Origin: CANLBN01 sp050633825
GTDB lineage: Bacteria; Pseudomonadota; Gammaproteobacteria; Pseudomonadales; Cellvibrionaceae
Assembly (NCBI GenBank): GCA_050633825.1
Contig: JBOEHG010000015.1
Location: 1-64,000, forward strand
Direction of reading: 5' to 3'
Length of the DNA stretch: 64,000 bases
The position numbers and the translations under genes are program-made. Positions 1 to 8,391 of the stretch are shown here, one piece after another (positions within the stretch are counted from its first letter, which is position 1; every line of letters begins with the position of its first letter). Below the pieces are notes generated by a model. That model had not been told where the DNA came from. It did not search any database and saw only the letters and a list, made by a program, of their open reading frames with translations.

Positions 1-1482
1 ATTTCAGCTTTGTTATTGCAGGCGGTGCCTATAATGCTATTAATGCTGTTTGTTTTTCCACGCATAGGGGCATTGTGGTCTGTACCATTACAAAGTAGCA
101 GCGGTGTCACTGGAGTCAGTGACACTATGTCACCGGGTGATTTTAGCCAGCTCACACGTAGTAAAAAATTAGCCTTTAGGGTGAGTTTTGATGGAGATAG
201 GGTTCCAACACCTTCTGAACGTTATTGGCGCGGTTTGGTTATGACCGATTTCGATGGGCGGCGTTGGCAGCGTCAACAGGGTGCGAATAAGTATTTTGAC
301 TCACAACCTTCTGAAAAAATAGTAATAAAAAATGACCCATCAGCTTTTAATTATGAAATTGTACTTGAAACAACCAACCGGCCTTGGGTATACGGCATTC
401 CTTTAGCTGTATCTTTAGATAATGCTGTTAAACGATCTATGACTAATGAGTTGTGGTTGACAGAGCCTGTAACCCAAAGAATGAAATATCGTTTGACATC
501 AACGGCTAATTATAAATTGAATGAAAGTCCTGAAGGCATTCAGCAGGCACTTTCATTACCTTTAGACTTCAATCCGCGTGCAGTAAAAATGGCTCAAGAG
601 TGGCGCCGTGAATCTGACTCAGATAATGCATATATCCAAAAAGTTTTGGACTTCTATAATCAAAAATTCACTTATACCTTATCACCACCAAAATTAGGCC
701 GAGATACTGTTGATGAGTTTTTATTCGATACACAAAGTGGTTTTTGTGAGCATTTTTCAAGTAGTTTTGTTGTGTTGATGAGAGCTGCTGGTATTCCTGC
801 TAGAGTGGTTGCAGGTTATCAGGGCGGTGAATGGAATGCGCAGGATCGCTATTTAATTGTCAGGCAATACGATGCTCATGCTTGGGCTGAGGTATGGTTG
901 AAGGATCGAGGTTGGGTGAGAGTTGATCCGACAGCCGCTGTTGCACCTAATCGAATAGAACAAGGTTTATTCGATGCCTTATCTGATACAGAGCAAGATC
1001 TAATTAATGATTCTGCATTACCATCTTTTCAATGGATTAACCGTTTAGCTTTGCAATGGGATAGCCTTAACTATCGTTGGCAGCGTTGGGTGTTGAGTTA
1101 CGACAAAGATGTCCAATCTGAATGGCTGGGCAACCTTCTTGGGCAAGTGACAGCTACTCGCTTGGCTATTCTTTTAGTAGCGCCCGCGACAGTTATGTTA
1201 TTGATCTTTAGTTTTTTTACACTGAGACCTCAAGTGAAATCAAAAACAAAGACAATAAAGCTCTACGATAGTTTTATTAAAAAAATGAAAAGAAAGAATG
1301 TAGAATTTCATACAGGTGATACCGTTAATAAAGTTTTTCAAAAAGCGCAGAAAGTACTTCCTGAAAAAGAAAACCACCTATTAGTATTAGAGTCTGATTT
1401 TGTTAATCTGCTATACGGTCAGAAAACTCATCTTAACAAAATTGAGTACAATCGTATTAGAAGCTTAATTAAATTACTTTGA
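1..1482 (+). CDS. tgpA: TgpA-like transglutaminase, 3' part (5' end outside window)
   Basis: The reading frame is open from base 1, so the start and the N-terminal membrane helices (DUF3488 region) lie upstream. The visible part is a periplasmic transglutaminase core. A Cys in GFCEHFSSSF (codon at 745) is followed by His in YDAHAWAEVW (codon at 877) and Asp in VRVDPTAAV (codon at 925), the papain-like triad of PF01841. A single hydrophobic helix near codons 385-405 and a short basic cytoplasmic tail follow, as in TgpA of Pseudomonas. Family members are inner-membrane proteins with a periplasmic catalytic domain, usually downstream of a MoxR ATPase and a DUF58 protein; that context would lie left of the window. 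The physiological substrate is not known. Family assignment is confident, the symbol less so. Confidence 0.85.
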   Translation: MSALLLQAVPIMLLMLFVFPRIGALWSVPLQSSSGVTGVSDTMSPGDFSQLTRSKKLAFRVSFDGDRVPTPSERYWRGLVMTDFDGRRWQRQQGANKYFDSQPSEKIVIKNDPSAFNYEIVLETTNRPWVYGIPLAVSLDNAVKRSMTNELWLTEPVTQRMKYRLTSTANYKLNESPEGIQQALSLPLDFNPRAVKMAQEWRRESDSDNAYIQKVLDFYNQKFTYTLSPPKLGRDTVDEFLFDTQSGFCEHFSSSFVVLMRAAGIPARVVAGYQGGEWNAQDRYLIVRQYDAHAWAEVWLKDRGWVRVDPTAAVAPNRIEQGLFDALSDTEQDLINDSALPSFQWINRLALQWDSLNYRWQRWVLSYDKDVQSEWLGNLLGQVTATRLAILLVAPATVMLLIFSFFTLRPQVKSKTKTIKLYDSFIKKMKRKNVEFHTGDTVNKVFQKAQKVLPEKENHLLVLESDFVNLLYGQKTHLNKIEYNRIRSLIKLL

Positions 1483-1624
1483 TCGTTTCAATCCTATTTG
1501 TTTTTATATTCCCACTTATTATCGACTGTAAAGTATTTGAGTGATCACTCTCCAGCGTAGTAGAGCATCCAAGCATAAAATAAGATAGCGGCACAGGTTA
1601 TCCCTTCGAATAAATATTTTTGAC

Positions 1625-1641
1625 TGCACAAATTTGGTGCA
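1625..1641. promoter_or_regulatory. Putative NtrC binding site upstream of amt
   Basis: The 17-base sequence TGCACAAATTTGGTGCA matches the NtrC consensus (TGCACCA, three bases, TGGTGCA) with one substitution in the left arm. A further TGGTGCA half-site lies at 1686-1692. The site sits about 110 bases before the ammonium transporter start, which fits nitrogen-limitation control known for amtB genes. I did not find a convincing sigma-54 -24/-12 element with the strict 10-base GG-to-GC spacing, so the promoter itself is unresolved. Confidence 0.55.
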
Positions 1642-1753
1642 AAATTATTTTGTGCATGATAATAGGTCGACATATTTTGCTATTTTGGTGCAAATAAAGT
1701 ATTTTCTATTCCGCTAAAAACATAATAAACAAAATAATAATTTAGGAGTGAAT

Positions 1754-3058
1754 ATGTCAACGCAGAGATTAATCACTATTCTCCGTAGCCTTTGGTTACT
1801 TCCCTTACTGGTCTTATCTTCCGCTGTGAGTGCCAGTGATTTAAATGGGGCAAATAGTGCTTGGATTTTAACGTCTACAGCGCTAGTCCTATTTATGACC
1901 CTTCCGGGCTTATCATTATTTTATGCGGGTCTGGTCCGTACAAAAAATGTACTTTCAGTATTAATGCAGTGCTTTGCTATTGCTTGTCTGATGTCGTTGC
2001 TTTGGCTCATTATTGGGTATAGCTTAAGTTTTGCCGAAGGTGGAGCTTATCTGGGTGACTTGAGCAAAGCTTTCCTGATTGGAGTAGGTGAGGATTCCTT
2101 AAGTGGTGATATTCCTGAAACCTCTTTTGTGATGTTTCAGATGACCTTTGCCATTATTACACCAGCTTTAATTATTGGTGGTTTTGCCGAACGGATGAAA
2201 TTCTCATCAATGATCATATTTAGTGTGTTGTGGCTGCTGTGTGTTTATGCACCCATTTGTCATTGGGTTTGGGGCGGTGGTTGGTTAGGTGCTATGGGTT
2301 TATTAGATTTTGCCGGTGGTACGGTTGTTCATATTACGGCCGGTGTCGCTGCTCTTGTTGCCGCTATGGTTATCGGTAACCGTAAGGGTTTCCCTGAAAC
2401 GCCCATGCCGCCACATAACTTAACCATGACAGTTTGTGGTGCGGGTATGCTTTGGGTCGGTTGGTTCGGTTTTAATGGTGGCAGTGCACTTGCTGCCAAT
2501 GGCGATGCTGCTATGGCGATACTAGTAACACATATTTCAGCGGCGGCGGGCTCTCTTGCTTGGATGACGGTTGAATGGTGTCGTTATGGCAAGCCTAGTG
2601 TGTTAGGTATTGTGACAGGCATGGTTGCAGGTTTAGGTACTATTACTCCTGCCTCTGGTTTTGTTGGTCCAATGGGTGCCTTGGTTATTGGTTTGTCCGC
2701 AGGTTTTGTCTGTTATTATGCAACGCACTTAATCAAGCGAAAATTTGTGATTGACGATTCTTTAGATGTTTTTCCAGTGCATGGTGTTGGCGGTATTTTA
2801 GGGACCTTGCTGGCGGCTATTTTTGCCTCATCTGAAATAGGTATTTTTAGTGGTCAAGGTTTGGAAATCTCCATTGGTGAGCAATTTGGTATTCAGCTTA
2901 CAGGTGTTTTGGTTACCTTAGTGTATACCGCGGTTGTGACCTTTATTTTATTGAAGGTTACGGGTTTATTTACTGGTGGTATTCGTGTTACTGAAGAAGA
3001 AGAGCAGCGTGGTTTGGATTTGGCTCTTCACGGTGAGACAGGTTATAACAACCTATAA
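1754..3058 (+). CDS. amt: Ammonium transporter, Amt family
   Basis: A 434-residue Amt/Mep/Rh channel that conducts ammonium (as NH3 after deprotonation) across the inner membrane. A cleavable signal-like N terminus (ending near VSAS) precedes about 11 hydrophobic helices. Family hallmarks include GLSLFYAGLVR in the first helix, the DFAGGTVVHITAG stretch near residue 190, and the second conserved pore His in the VFPVHGVGGILGTLL stretch. ATG 1754 is chosen because AGGAG at 1744-1748 is correctly spaced from it; the in-frame GTG at 1748 would overlap that ribosome site. No glnK/glnB gene flanks it, although glnK-amtB is the common arrangement. An NtrC-like site upstream and a strong terminator downstream mark a single-gene unit. 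Confidence 0.95.
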   Translation: MSTQRLITILRSLWLLPLLVLSSAVSASDLNGANSAWILTSTALVLFMTLPGLSLFYAGLVRTKNVLSVLMQCFAIACLMSLLWLIIGYSLSFAEGGAYLGDLSKAFLIGVGEDSLSGDIPETSFVMFQMTFAIITPALIIGGFAERMKFSSMIIFSVLWLLCVYAPICHWVWGGGWLGAMGLLDFAGGTVVHITAGVAALVAAMVIGNRKGFPETPMPPHNLTMTVCGAGMLWVGWFGFNGGSALAANGDAAMAILVTHISAAAGSLAWMTVEWCRYGKPSVLGIVTGMVAGLGTITPASGFVGPMGALVIGLSAGFVCYYATHLIKRKFVIDDSLDVFPVHGVGGILGTLLAAIFASSEIGIFSGQGLEISIGEQFGIQLTGVLVTLVYTAVVTFILLKVTGLFTGGIRVTEEEEQRGLDLALHGETGYNNL

Positions 3059-3090
3059 TTCATATCACATAATAAGCATCTTAATGATTA

Positions 3091-3125
3091 AACCCCGCTG
3101 AATAGTCTATTCAGCGGGGTTTTTA
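3091..3125 (+). terminator. Rho-independent terminator of amt
   Basis: A perfect 14-bp stem (3091-3104 with 3108-3121), GC-rich at its base, a 3-base loop GTC, then a T run. It lies 33 bases after the amt stop. Confidence 0.93.
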
Positions 3126-3264
3126 TTGTATTCCATACATGCTGGTTTGCTTTCTCGCAAAGGCTTAGCTTTGACTGTGTCTTGATGACGCTACGAAAGA
3201 TTCGATGCTCAATGCATAATCTGCTTTAATCGTTTATTATAAGCTCCTTTTAATTTTTAAGAAT

Positions 3265-4494
3265 TTGCTTTTGAAACCATTATCTATTTATCTTGGTGCA
3301 GTCTTCCTGTTGTCTGTTGTGATGGGCTTGCAAATAATCGCAGTTCCCTGGTTGGCGGTTGATTACCTTGAGTTGTCTCCTTTTTTTGTTGCTTTAGTAC
3401 AAGCAGCGGTTCTTATTCCTAATGTATTTTTACTTATCTTTGGTGGTATTAGCGCAGACAGGGGAACATTGCTGGGTAAATTTTTATGTCTGTTGATTAT
3501 TTACGGCTTGTCACATATTTATTTGTTTGTTGTTTTGGATCAGGTGTGGCTATCGTTTAGTCTGTTGCTTGTTTATGCTTTGTTGCTAGGTTGTGTTGCT
3601 GCGTTTATTCAACCACTTAAAGATTATTTGGTGGGGTCATTAGCTAAAGATAATCTTCAGGCAACCATCGCTAAAAATAATCTCTGTCAATATAGCGGTC
3701 AGGCACTAGGGATTATTTTGGCATCTCCTTTATATTTGTATAGTTTAGAGTTATTGCCTCTGCTTCAAATACTATTAATTATTGTTGCCGGGTTTTGTTT
3801 TTATTTATTAAGAGCTAGCTTAGTCAGTAATAATAATTCAATAGAAACATATCAGACAACTAAAAAGCCATCCTATAGTTCATTGTTTTCAGGGTTTAAA
3901 TCTTGCTGGGAATCTAAGGTGTTACGTAGTCTTATAGCCATTGTTGTGGTTAATGGCTTTTTTCATGTTGGTGTTTTTGTTGTTGCTCTTCCTATTTTAG
4001 CGAAGCAAATTTATGTGGAAGATGTGAGTTTTTATAGTCTATTACAATGTTTATTTATTTTAGGTACCGTTGCAACGACGGTATTGGTGATTGTTCGTGG
4101 TCAACTAGATTCTCCGGGTCGGCGCGTGATTTTTAGTGTTTTATATGCAGGTCTGATTTTATTGGGCTTGAGTGCAGGGCCGACGCAGTACGGTTTAATG
4201 TTTTTAATTTTCCTTTGGGGAGTTGTTGTTGGTGTCTCATCTAACTTAGGAAGAGCGATATTACAATCACAAGCACTATTGGCCTATCGAGGTAGGGTGA
4301 TTTCTATTTATCAGTTAGCATTATTCGGTTGTGCACCCTTAGGCTCATTATTTGCCGGGTTTGCTATTGAATCATGGGGTGTTTTGTATTTACTTAAAAT
4401 CAGTGCAATTGCTAGTTTTATTGCCTTTTTTGCCACTTTCTTTACGCGTGCCTTATGGGATATAGAAGCCGATCATACTAATAATACTCATTAG
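3265..4494 (+). CDS. MFS transporter
   Basis: A 409-residue polytopic protein with about 12 hydrophobic segments and the major facilitator motif A-like loop after helix 2 (FGGISADRGTLLGK). The overall pattern resembles the MFS_3/EntS-like exporters, but no substrate can be read from the sequence. There is no ATG before the first helix: the frame opens with TTG at 3265 or TTG at 3271, and the first ATG would delete helix 1, so a TTG start is likely; no clear Shine-Dalgarno sequence helps to choose. It is converging with the trmH-family gene, only 26 bases apart. The coding sequence is unusually rich in TTT/TTA codons compared with the neighbouring amt gene. Confidence 0.8.
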   Translation: MLLKPLSIYLGAVFLLSVVMGLQIIAVPWLAVDYLELSPFFVALVQAAVLIPNVFLLIFGGISADRGTLLGKFLCLLIIYGLSHIYLFVVLDQVWLSFSLLLVYALLLGCVAAFIQPLKDYLVGSLAKDNLQATIAKNNLCQYSGQALGIILASPLYLYSLELLPLLQILLIIVAGFCFYLLRASLVSNNNSIETYQTTKKPSYSSLFSGFKSCWESKVLRSLIAIVVVNGFFHVGVFVVALPILAKQIYVEDVSFYSLLQCLFILGTVATTVLVIVRGQLDSPGRRVIFSVLYAGLILLGLSAGPTQYGLMFLIFLWGVVVGVSSNLGRAILQSQALLAYRGRVISIYQLALFGCAPLGSLFAGFAIESWGVLYLLKISAIASFIAFFATFFTRALWDIEADHTNNTH

Positions 4495-4520
4495 TTGGAT
4501 ATGCGAGAATCTGTGTTGCA

Positions 4521-5321
4521 TTACAAAAGATGGCGAAATGCTAATAAACTTGCTGTGACAGCAACATTGAGAGATTCTACTTGATTATTCATGGGTATAT
4601 GAACTGAGGTATCGCATAGAGAGCTTATTGTTTTACTCACCCCCTCCGTCTCGTTCCCTAGTACATATACAGTAAATTGTGGTTCTTTGAAGTCAGCCAA
4701 GGCAAGTTGAGCCTCTCCTGAGAGAGCAATGATTGCTGCTCCAGCTTCTTTGCAAGAGACGAGAGCTTGGTCTAATGAATCGCATTTGAGTAGCGGTGCT
4801 TTAAATAGTGTACCTGTACTCGCTTTAATGACCAATGCATCTAATTTTGCTGAACCTTTTTCAGGAATAAGAATTCCATCAATATTTCCAGCGCAAGCAG
4901 AGCGTATGATCATACCCATATTTTGTGGGTTGGTGATACGGTCCAGTGCAAGCAAGCGAATTGTTTGAGTTGAATGCCCCGGTTTTATATCTTTGTGGCT
5001 TTTTAGGAACGCCCTATAGTCTTGATGAGAGGTGCAACGAATATCCAGACAGACCCCTTGGTCTTGTTTACTGTTCTTGGAGATACGGGACAGTGCTTGA
5101 CGATCATGATAAACAATCTCAATATTTTGTTGCTCGGCGAGGGCTTTGAGTTCCTTAATAATAGGGGCTGGCTTGTTGGATTCAGCCAGATGTAGACGAA
5201 AGCAGGGCAGTGACTTAGTTTGCAGAGCTTCCAATACAGGTTTTCTACCGTATATAGTGAGTAATTGTTGAAATAAGGCTTTCTTTTTTAGGTATTCAGG
5301 CGAGTCTTGGAATTTATTCAT
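4521..5321 (-). CDS. TrmH-family (SpoU) RNA 2'-O-ribose methyltransferase
   Basis: 266 residues. An N-terminal substrate-binding domain (YGRKPVLEAL near the start, DQGVCLDI near residue 92) precedes a SPOUT methyltransferase domain. The domain carries motif 1 DRITNPQNMGMIIRSACA, motif 2 around YVLGNETEGVS and motif 3 MNNQVESLNVAVTASLLAF, which form the knotted SAM site. This layout is that of RlmB (23S rRNA Gm2251), but paralogues such as TrmH/TsnR-like enzymes share it, so the target base is an inference. ATG 5321 is preferred over an upstream in-frame ATG at 5345, because family proteins begin shortly before the YG motif. It is divergent from slp with about 50 bases between them. Confidence 0.85.
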   Translation of the reverse strand: MNKFQDSPEYLKKKALFQQLLTIYGRKPVLEALQTKSLPCFRLHLAESNKPAPIIKELKALAEQQNIEIVYHDRQALSRISKNSKQDQGVCLDIRCTSHQDYRAFLKSHKDIKPGHSTQTIRLLALDRITNPQNMGMIIRSACAGNIDGILIPEKGSAKLDALVIKASTGTLFKAPLLKCDSLDQALVSCKEAGAAIIALSGEAQLALADFKEPQFTVYVLGNETEGVSKTISSLCDTSVHIPMNNQVESLNVAVTASLLAFRHLL

Positions 5322-5374
5322 ACTTCGATAGTCAATTAAACACACACATTACACATTTGTGGTTAGTAATTTAT

Positions 5375-5923
5375 ATGAAAAAACTCATATTGTCTTTTTT
5401 AATTTCAACCTTGATGAGTTGTGCCTTACCGCCGCCATCAGAAGATATTACACAGCCTCCTTTAAATGATATTACATTAGCCGAAGTGCAGCAAAATTAT
5501 GAGCCCTTTATTGGTTCCAAGGTGCGTTGGGGGGGAAGAATATTGAAAGTAGTTGAAGTGGGTGATCAAGAGCAACAACGCCTGCATCTTGAAGTACAAG
5601 AATACCCATTAGATGCAGAAGGTATTCCTCTAGACTCAGCTTCGCCTGGAGGTCGTTTTATTGCAAGGGTGGCGGGCCCTTATAAAAAAGCGAGCTATTA
5701 TCGAGGACGATTAATCACTTTGGCAGGCCATTTTACGACCGTTGAAACTTACCCTTTGGCTACGGGCGATACACAAATATTGCCGGTGATTACCAGTAGT
5801 GAAAACAGAGCATGGCGGCAAGAATACCGTGATGAACACGATGATTATTGGCCACGTTTCTTCTTCCGCTTTGGTATCGGAAGCCATGGCCATAGTTCAG
5901 GTGTTGGGGTTATATTTCATTGA
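5375..5923 (+). CDS. slp: Slp/YeaY-family outer membrane lipoprotein
   Basis: 182 residues with a lipoprotein signal peptide: MKKLILSFLISTLMSC, where LMSC is the lipobox and Cys becomes the acylated N terminus. The mature part has the Slp-family features (PF03843): FIGSKVRWGGRIL, then a beta-rich segment with LEVQEYPLD, GGRFIA and YYRGRLITLAG. Slp proteins are starvation- or stationary-phase-induced outer membrane lipoproteins of unclear biochemical role. ATG 5375 starts directly at the signal peptide; an upstream GTG-like extension to 5357 would put extra residues before it. A long imperfect hairpin with a T run follows the stop. Confidence 0.88.
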   Translation: MKKLILSFLISTLMSCALPPPSEDITQPPLNDITLAEVQQNYEPFIGSKVRWGGRILKVVEVGDQEQQRLHLEVQEYPLDAEGIPLDSASPGGRFIARVAGPYKKASYYRGRLITLAGHFTTVETYPLATGDTQILPVITSSENRAWRQEYRDEHDDYWPRFFFRFGIGSHGHSSGVGVIFH

Positions 5924-5924
5924 G

Positions 5925-6005
5925 GCCTTTGCACGAATGCCATTTTACTTTCATGCGTTGCTAAATCTGAAAGCAAAATTATCTTCCGTGCAAAGATTTT
6001 TCATT
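5925..6005. repeat. Long imperfect palindrome after slp (terminator or miniature element)
   Basis: Two nested pairs of arms form one extended hairpin: CTTTGCACG at 5927-5935 pairs perfectly with 5987-5995, and ATTTTACTTTCA at 5942-5953 pairs with 5968-5979 with one mismatch. A T-rich stretch (ATTTTTCATT) follows. It starts almost at the slp stop codon. It may be an oversized terminator, or a MITE/insertion-sequence remnant whose outer end (TGAGGCCTTTGCACGA) looks like a terminal inverted repeat; no second copy is present in the window. Confidence 0.5.
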
Positions 6006-6038
6006 AATACTTTGGTGTAGCAGGGTATTAACGGTGGG

Positions 6039-6455
6039 TCAGGATTGCCTTAGATAACAATCGTCGTCATTATCGACCAAGGCTTTTAATACATCTGTAC
6101 GGCTGATCAATCCAACCAGTTTTCCATCATCAATAACAGGGTAATTTTTGGGCTTATTTTTGATGATCGTTTGGGCGAGCTCTACAATGCTAGTGTTTGG
6201 TTTAACACTCATGACATCTTTTTGCATAACCTTACTGACTGCACCGGGTTCTTCGCAATAAAAAGCATCATTTAACATTTCTTCAATACAATCTTGTTCG
6301 GATAAATAGCCAACAAGGTTGTTGTCGTTATCAATCACAGGAACGCCAATAATGTTTTTGTTCAATAATAACTCAACAGCTTCTCTGACATTGGTTGTAT
6401 CTTTTACAACTTGAGGTTGATGATTCATAAAATCAGCGACAAAAATAGAATGCAT
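6039..6455 (-). CDS. CBS-domain pair protein
   Basis: 138 residues made almost entirely of two CBS domains. The first covers about residues 5-65 (VKDTTNVREAVELLL, IIGVPVIDNDNNLVGYLSE) and the second about 70-130 (VKPNTSIVELAQTII, YPVIDDGKLVGLISRTDVL). Such tandem pairs (Bateman modules) bind adenosyl nucleotides and regulate partner proteins; as a stand-alone protein the partner is unknown. Two in-frame ATGs are 6 bases apart. AGGA lies only one base from the upstream ATG (6461) but seven from ATG 6455, so the latter is chosen. It is 18 bases downstream of pdxJ and possibly co-transcribed. Confidence 0.88.
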   Translation of the reverse strand: MHSIFVADFMNHQPQVVKDTTNVREAVELLLNKNIIGVPVIDNDNNLVGYLSEQDCIEEMLNDAFYCEEPGAVSKVMQKDVMSVKPNTSIVELAQTIIKNKPKNYPVIDDGKLVGLISRTDVLKALVDNDDDCYLRQS

Positions 6456-6473
6456 AGCCATGTCCTATTAGTT

Positions 6474-7244
6474 TTATTTGAAATGACAGATCCTACTATA
6501 GTCGACAATTGCATTTTTGTAACCAAGAAGTAGTGCATCCACCGTTAAAGCATGTCCGATAGACACTTCTGCAATATCATCTATTGTTAGAAATGCTTTT
6601 AAGTTATCAAGATTAAGATCGTGGCCAGCATTCACGCCTAATCCAATCTTATTTGCATAATCACTGGCTGTTTTGTAAACAGAGAGGCTTTTGGCTGCCT
6701 CCTCCGCTGATGTTTTACACGCTAGCGCATAAGGGCCTGTATAGAGCTCAATCCTGTCAACGCCTAAAGCCTTCGCTAACTCAATTTGCTTAATGTCAGG
6801 ATCCATAAAAAGGCTAATACGTACATTCCATTGCTTAAGTTTCTCAATGATAGGTTTTAAGGCTTCACTATCTTTTGTTAGGTTAAATCCATGGTCTGAT
6901 GTCAATTGCTCATCTGAGTCCGGTACCAGCGTTGCCTGATGTGGTCGCGTTATTTCAATGAGTGACATCAATCCAGGATAGGGTGTTTGTCCCAATGTGT
7001 TTGCTGGTGCAAAGGGGTTACCTTCGATATTGAACTCAACATCACTTAAGGTGTTAGAGTAGTCAGACAAAGCTAAAACATCATCGACACGAATATGCCG
7101 TTGATCCGGCCGAGGGTGTACAGTTAAACCATTGGCGCCAGAGTCAACAGCAAGCTTTGCAAAATCAATAACCGAAGGGTAGTCGCCTTCACGAGAATTG
7201 CGTAAAAGAGCAATTTTATTTAAATTAACACTCAGTGCGGTCAT
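6474..7244 (-). CDS. pdxJ: Pyridoxine 5'-phosphate synthase (PdxJ), Bacteroidetes-like subtype
   Basis: 256 residues, TIM-barrel enzyme that condenses 1-amino-propanone-3-phosphate with deoxyxylulose 5-phosphate in vitamin B6 synthesis. Recognisable motifs are LSVNLNKIALLRNSREG at the N terminus, GLTVHPRPDQRHIR, VEFNIEGNPF, TLVPDSDEQLTSDHG, RIELYTGPYA, GVNAGHDLNLDNL and EVSIGHALTVDALLLG. The NLNK and HPRPDQRHI wording is closer to the Bacteroidetes-type enzyme than to the E. coli form (NIDHVATLRNAR, HLREDRRHI). The usual gammaproteobacterial neighbours recO and acpS are absent. The start codon overlaps the stop of the upstream SH3-domain gene by one base, so it is translationally coupled. Function is confident; the origin is inferred. 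Confidence 0.9.
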   Translation of the reverse strand: MTALSVNLNKIALLRNSREGDYPSVIDFAKLAVDSGANGLTVHPRPDQRHIRVDDVLALSDYSNTLSDVEFNIEGNPFAPANTLGQTPYPGLMSLIEITRPHQATLVPDSDEQLTSDHGFNLTKDSEALKPIIEKLKQWNVRISLFMDPDIKQIELAKALGVDRIELYTGPYALACKTSAEEAAKSLSVYKTASDYANKIGLGVNAGHDLNLDNLKAFLTIDDIAEVSIGHALTVDALLLGYKNAIVDYSRICHFK

Positions 7245-7927
7245 TAGTTTAACCAACCATCATTACGTTTTCGAGATCTTAGCTTGGGTAGAATAATAGC
7301 CACTAATACTCCCAATAAAACAGCGAAAGCACCGTAGATAAAAAACGTCGTTCTTTCGCTTCTGCGCAAACTTTCATTTTCAGACTTCAGCACATCGTTC
7401 TCTGTTTGCAGAAGCTGCATTTTTTTTGCCAAAGATTGTAAACGTTGATGAGATTCAACGGCAGATGCCGAGATTGATTTGATCGATGTGAGCTCTTCTT
7501 CCGTTTTCTTTGCGAGTTGGTTTGACTCTTTGAGAGACTGCTCAGTGGCTTGATACGTATTTTCTAGCGATTGTTTCTCTGCTTGTAAATTGCTGAGCTG
7601 TTTTGATAGTCGATCAATTTTTTTATTGGCGCTTACGAGTTGAATCGCCGCTGGCGGTGTGTCGTCCAAAAACTGGTTTCGAATCCATCCAGTAATTCCC
7701 TGTGGGGTTTTGACTTTTGTCCAATCAGTATCACGTTGAATAAGTATCACTCGCGTACCTGAGGGCAGGCCTTTGTGAAGAATACTAAATTGATTGCCTT
7801 GACCTTTACGTACAGGGACATAAAGTTTGTCAGAAATATAAAGGTCTTTTGCAGCAACAAAATGTGCTGTCGACGCTGCAAGAAAGAAAATAAAGAGACG
7901 GGTAACGCTATTGACGTATTTTTTCAT
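7244..7927 (-). CDS. TIGR04211/YgiM-like SH3-domain membrane protein
   Basis: 227 residues. An N-terminal signal peptide ending near FVAAKD is followed by a bacterial SH3 domain at about residues 30-90 (YVPVRKGQGNQFSILHKGLP, GITGWIRNQFL). A long coiled coil spans about 100-190 (repeated Leu/Gln/Glu/Lys with SKQLSNLQAEKQSL), then a single transmembrane helix near 198-216 and a short basic tail (RSRKRND). This order is diagnostic of the YgiM family, inner-membrane-anchored periplasmic proteins of unclear function, often linked to the cell envelope. The stop codon overlaps the pdxJ start. Confidence 0.87.
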   Translation of the reverse strand: MKKYVNSVTRLFIFFLAASTAHFVAAKDLYISDKLYVPVRKGQGNQFSILHKGLPSGTRVILIQRDTDWTKVKTPQGITGWIRNQFLDDTPPAAIQLVSANKKIDRLSKQLSNLQAEKQSLENTYQATEQSLKESNQLAKKTEEELTSIKSISASAVESHQRLQSLAKKMQLLQTENDVLKSENESLRRSERTTFFIYGAFAVLLGVLVAIILPKLRSRKRNDGWLN

Positions 7928-8014
7928 TAAGGTTTCTAGTTATTGGTGGATAAAACGCTAATCTACCGTATTATCCGGGTTGTGATATGTGAACGGTTCC
8001 CCGTTTTTATTCCT

Positions 8015-8311
8015 TTAAAAAACTTTTTTAAAGGGTTTGATTGTAACATTGGCGTAAATGCCATGATCTGCATAAGGATCTTCGCTTGCCCACTGTTCTG
8101 CATCTTTTAGTGATTCGAATTCAGCGACAATAAGAGAACCGGTAAAACCATTTTCACCGGGGTCTTCGCTGTCAATAGCCGGTAATGGACCTGCTGTTAA
8201 TAAACGTCCTTCATTTTGTAGTGCTTGTAAGCGTTCCAAATGGGCGGGTCTGACCTCTTTTCTCAAGGGTAAACTATTAGCGATATCTTCACAGATAATG
8301 GCGTACCACAT
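8015..8311 (-). CDS. yciI: YciI family protein
   Basis: 98 residues, a small dimeric alpha/beta-barrel fold related to muconolactone isomerase. Typical family stretches are MWYAIICEDIANSLPLRK at the start, RPAHLERLQALQNEGRLLTAGP, and AEQWASEDPYADHGIYANV, with the conserved His and Asp residues that line the putative active site. No reaction is established for family members like this. The neighbourhood (YciI, a polytopic membrane protein, RNase AM, YciO) resembles the yci cluster found in pseudomonads and enterobacteria. Confidence 0.92.
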   Translation of the reverse strand: MWYAIICEDIANSLPLRKEVRPAHLERLQALQNEGRLLTAGPLPAIDSEDPGENGFTGSLIVAEFESLKDAEQWASEDPYADHGIYANVTIKPFKKVF

Positions 8312-8391
8312 AAATATTCCTCAGATTTCTATTAATAAGGGGTGATTGTTAAATAGACTAACTCGACATATCTGTATATCGGTTTAGTAGT

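Noticed and set aside
1539..1550. Palindrome GAGTGATCACTC after the transglutaminase gene
   Set aside because: Short, single copy and not placed at a start site; likely chance or a minor site.
1680..1753. Sigma-54 promoter before amt
   Set aside because: GG and GC pairs in the region do not have the required 10-base spacing.
5799..6020. Alternative frame crossing the slp stop
   Set aside because: Overlaps a clear lipoprotein gene and runs through a palindrome; no family match.
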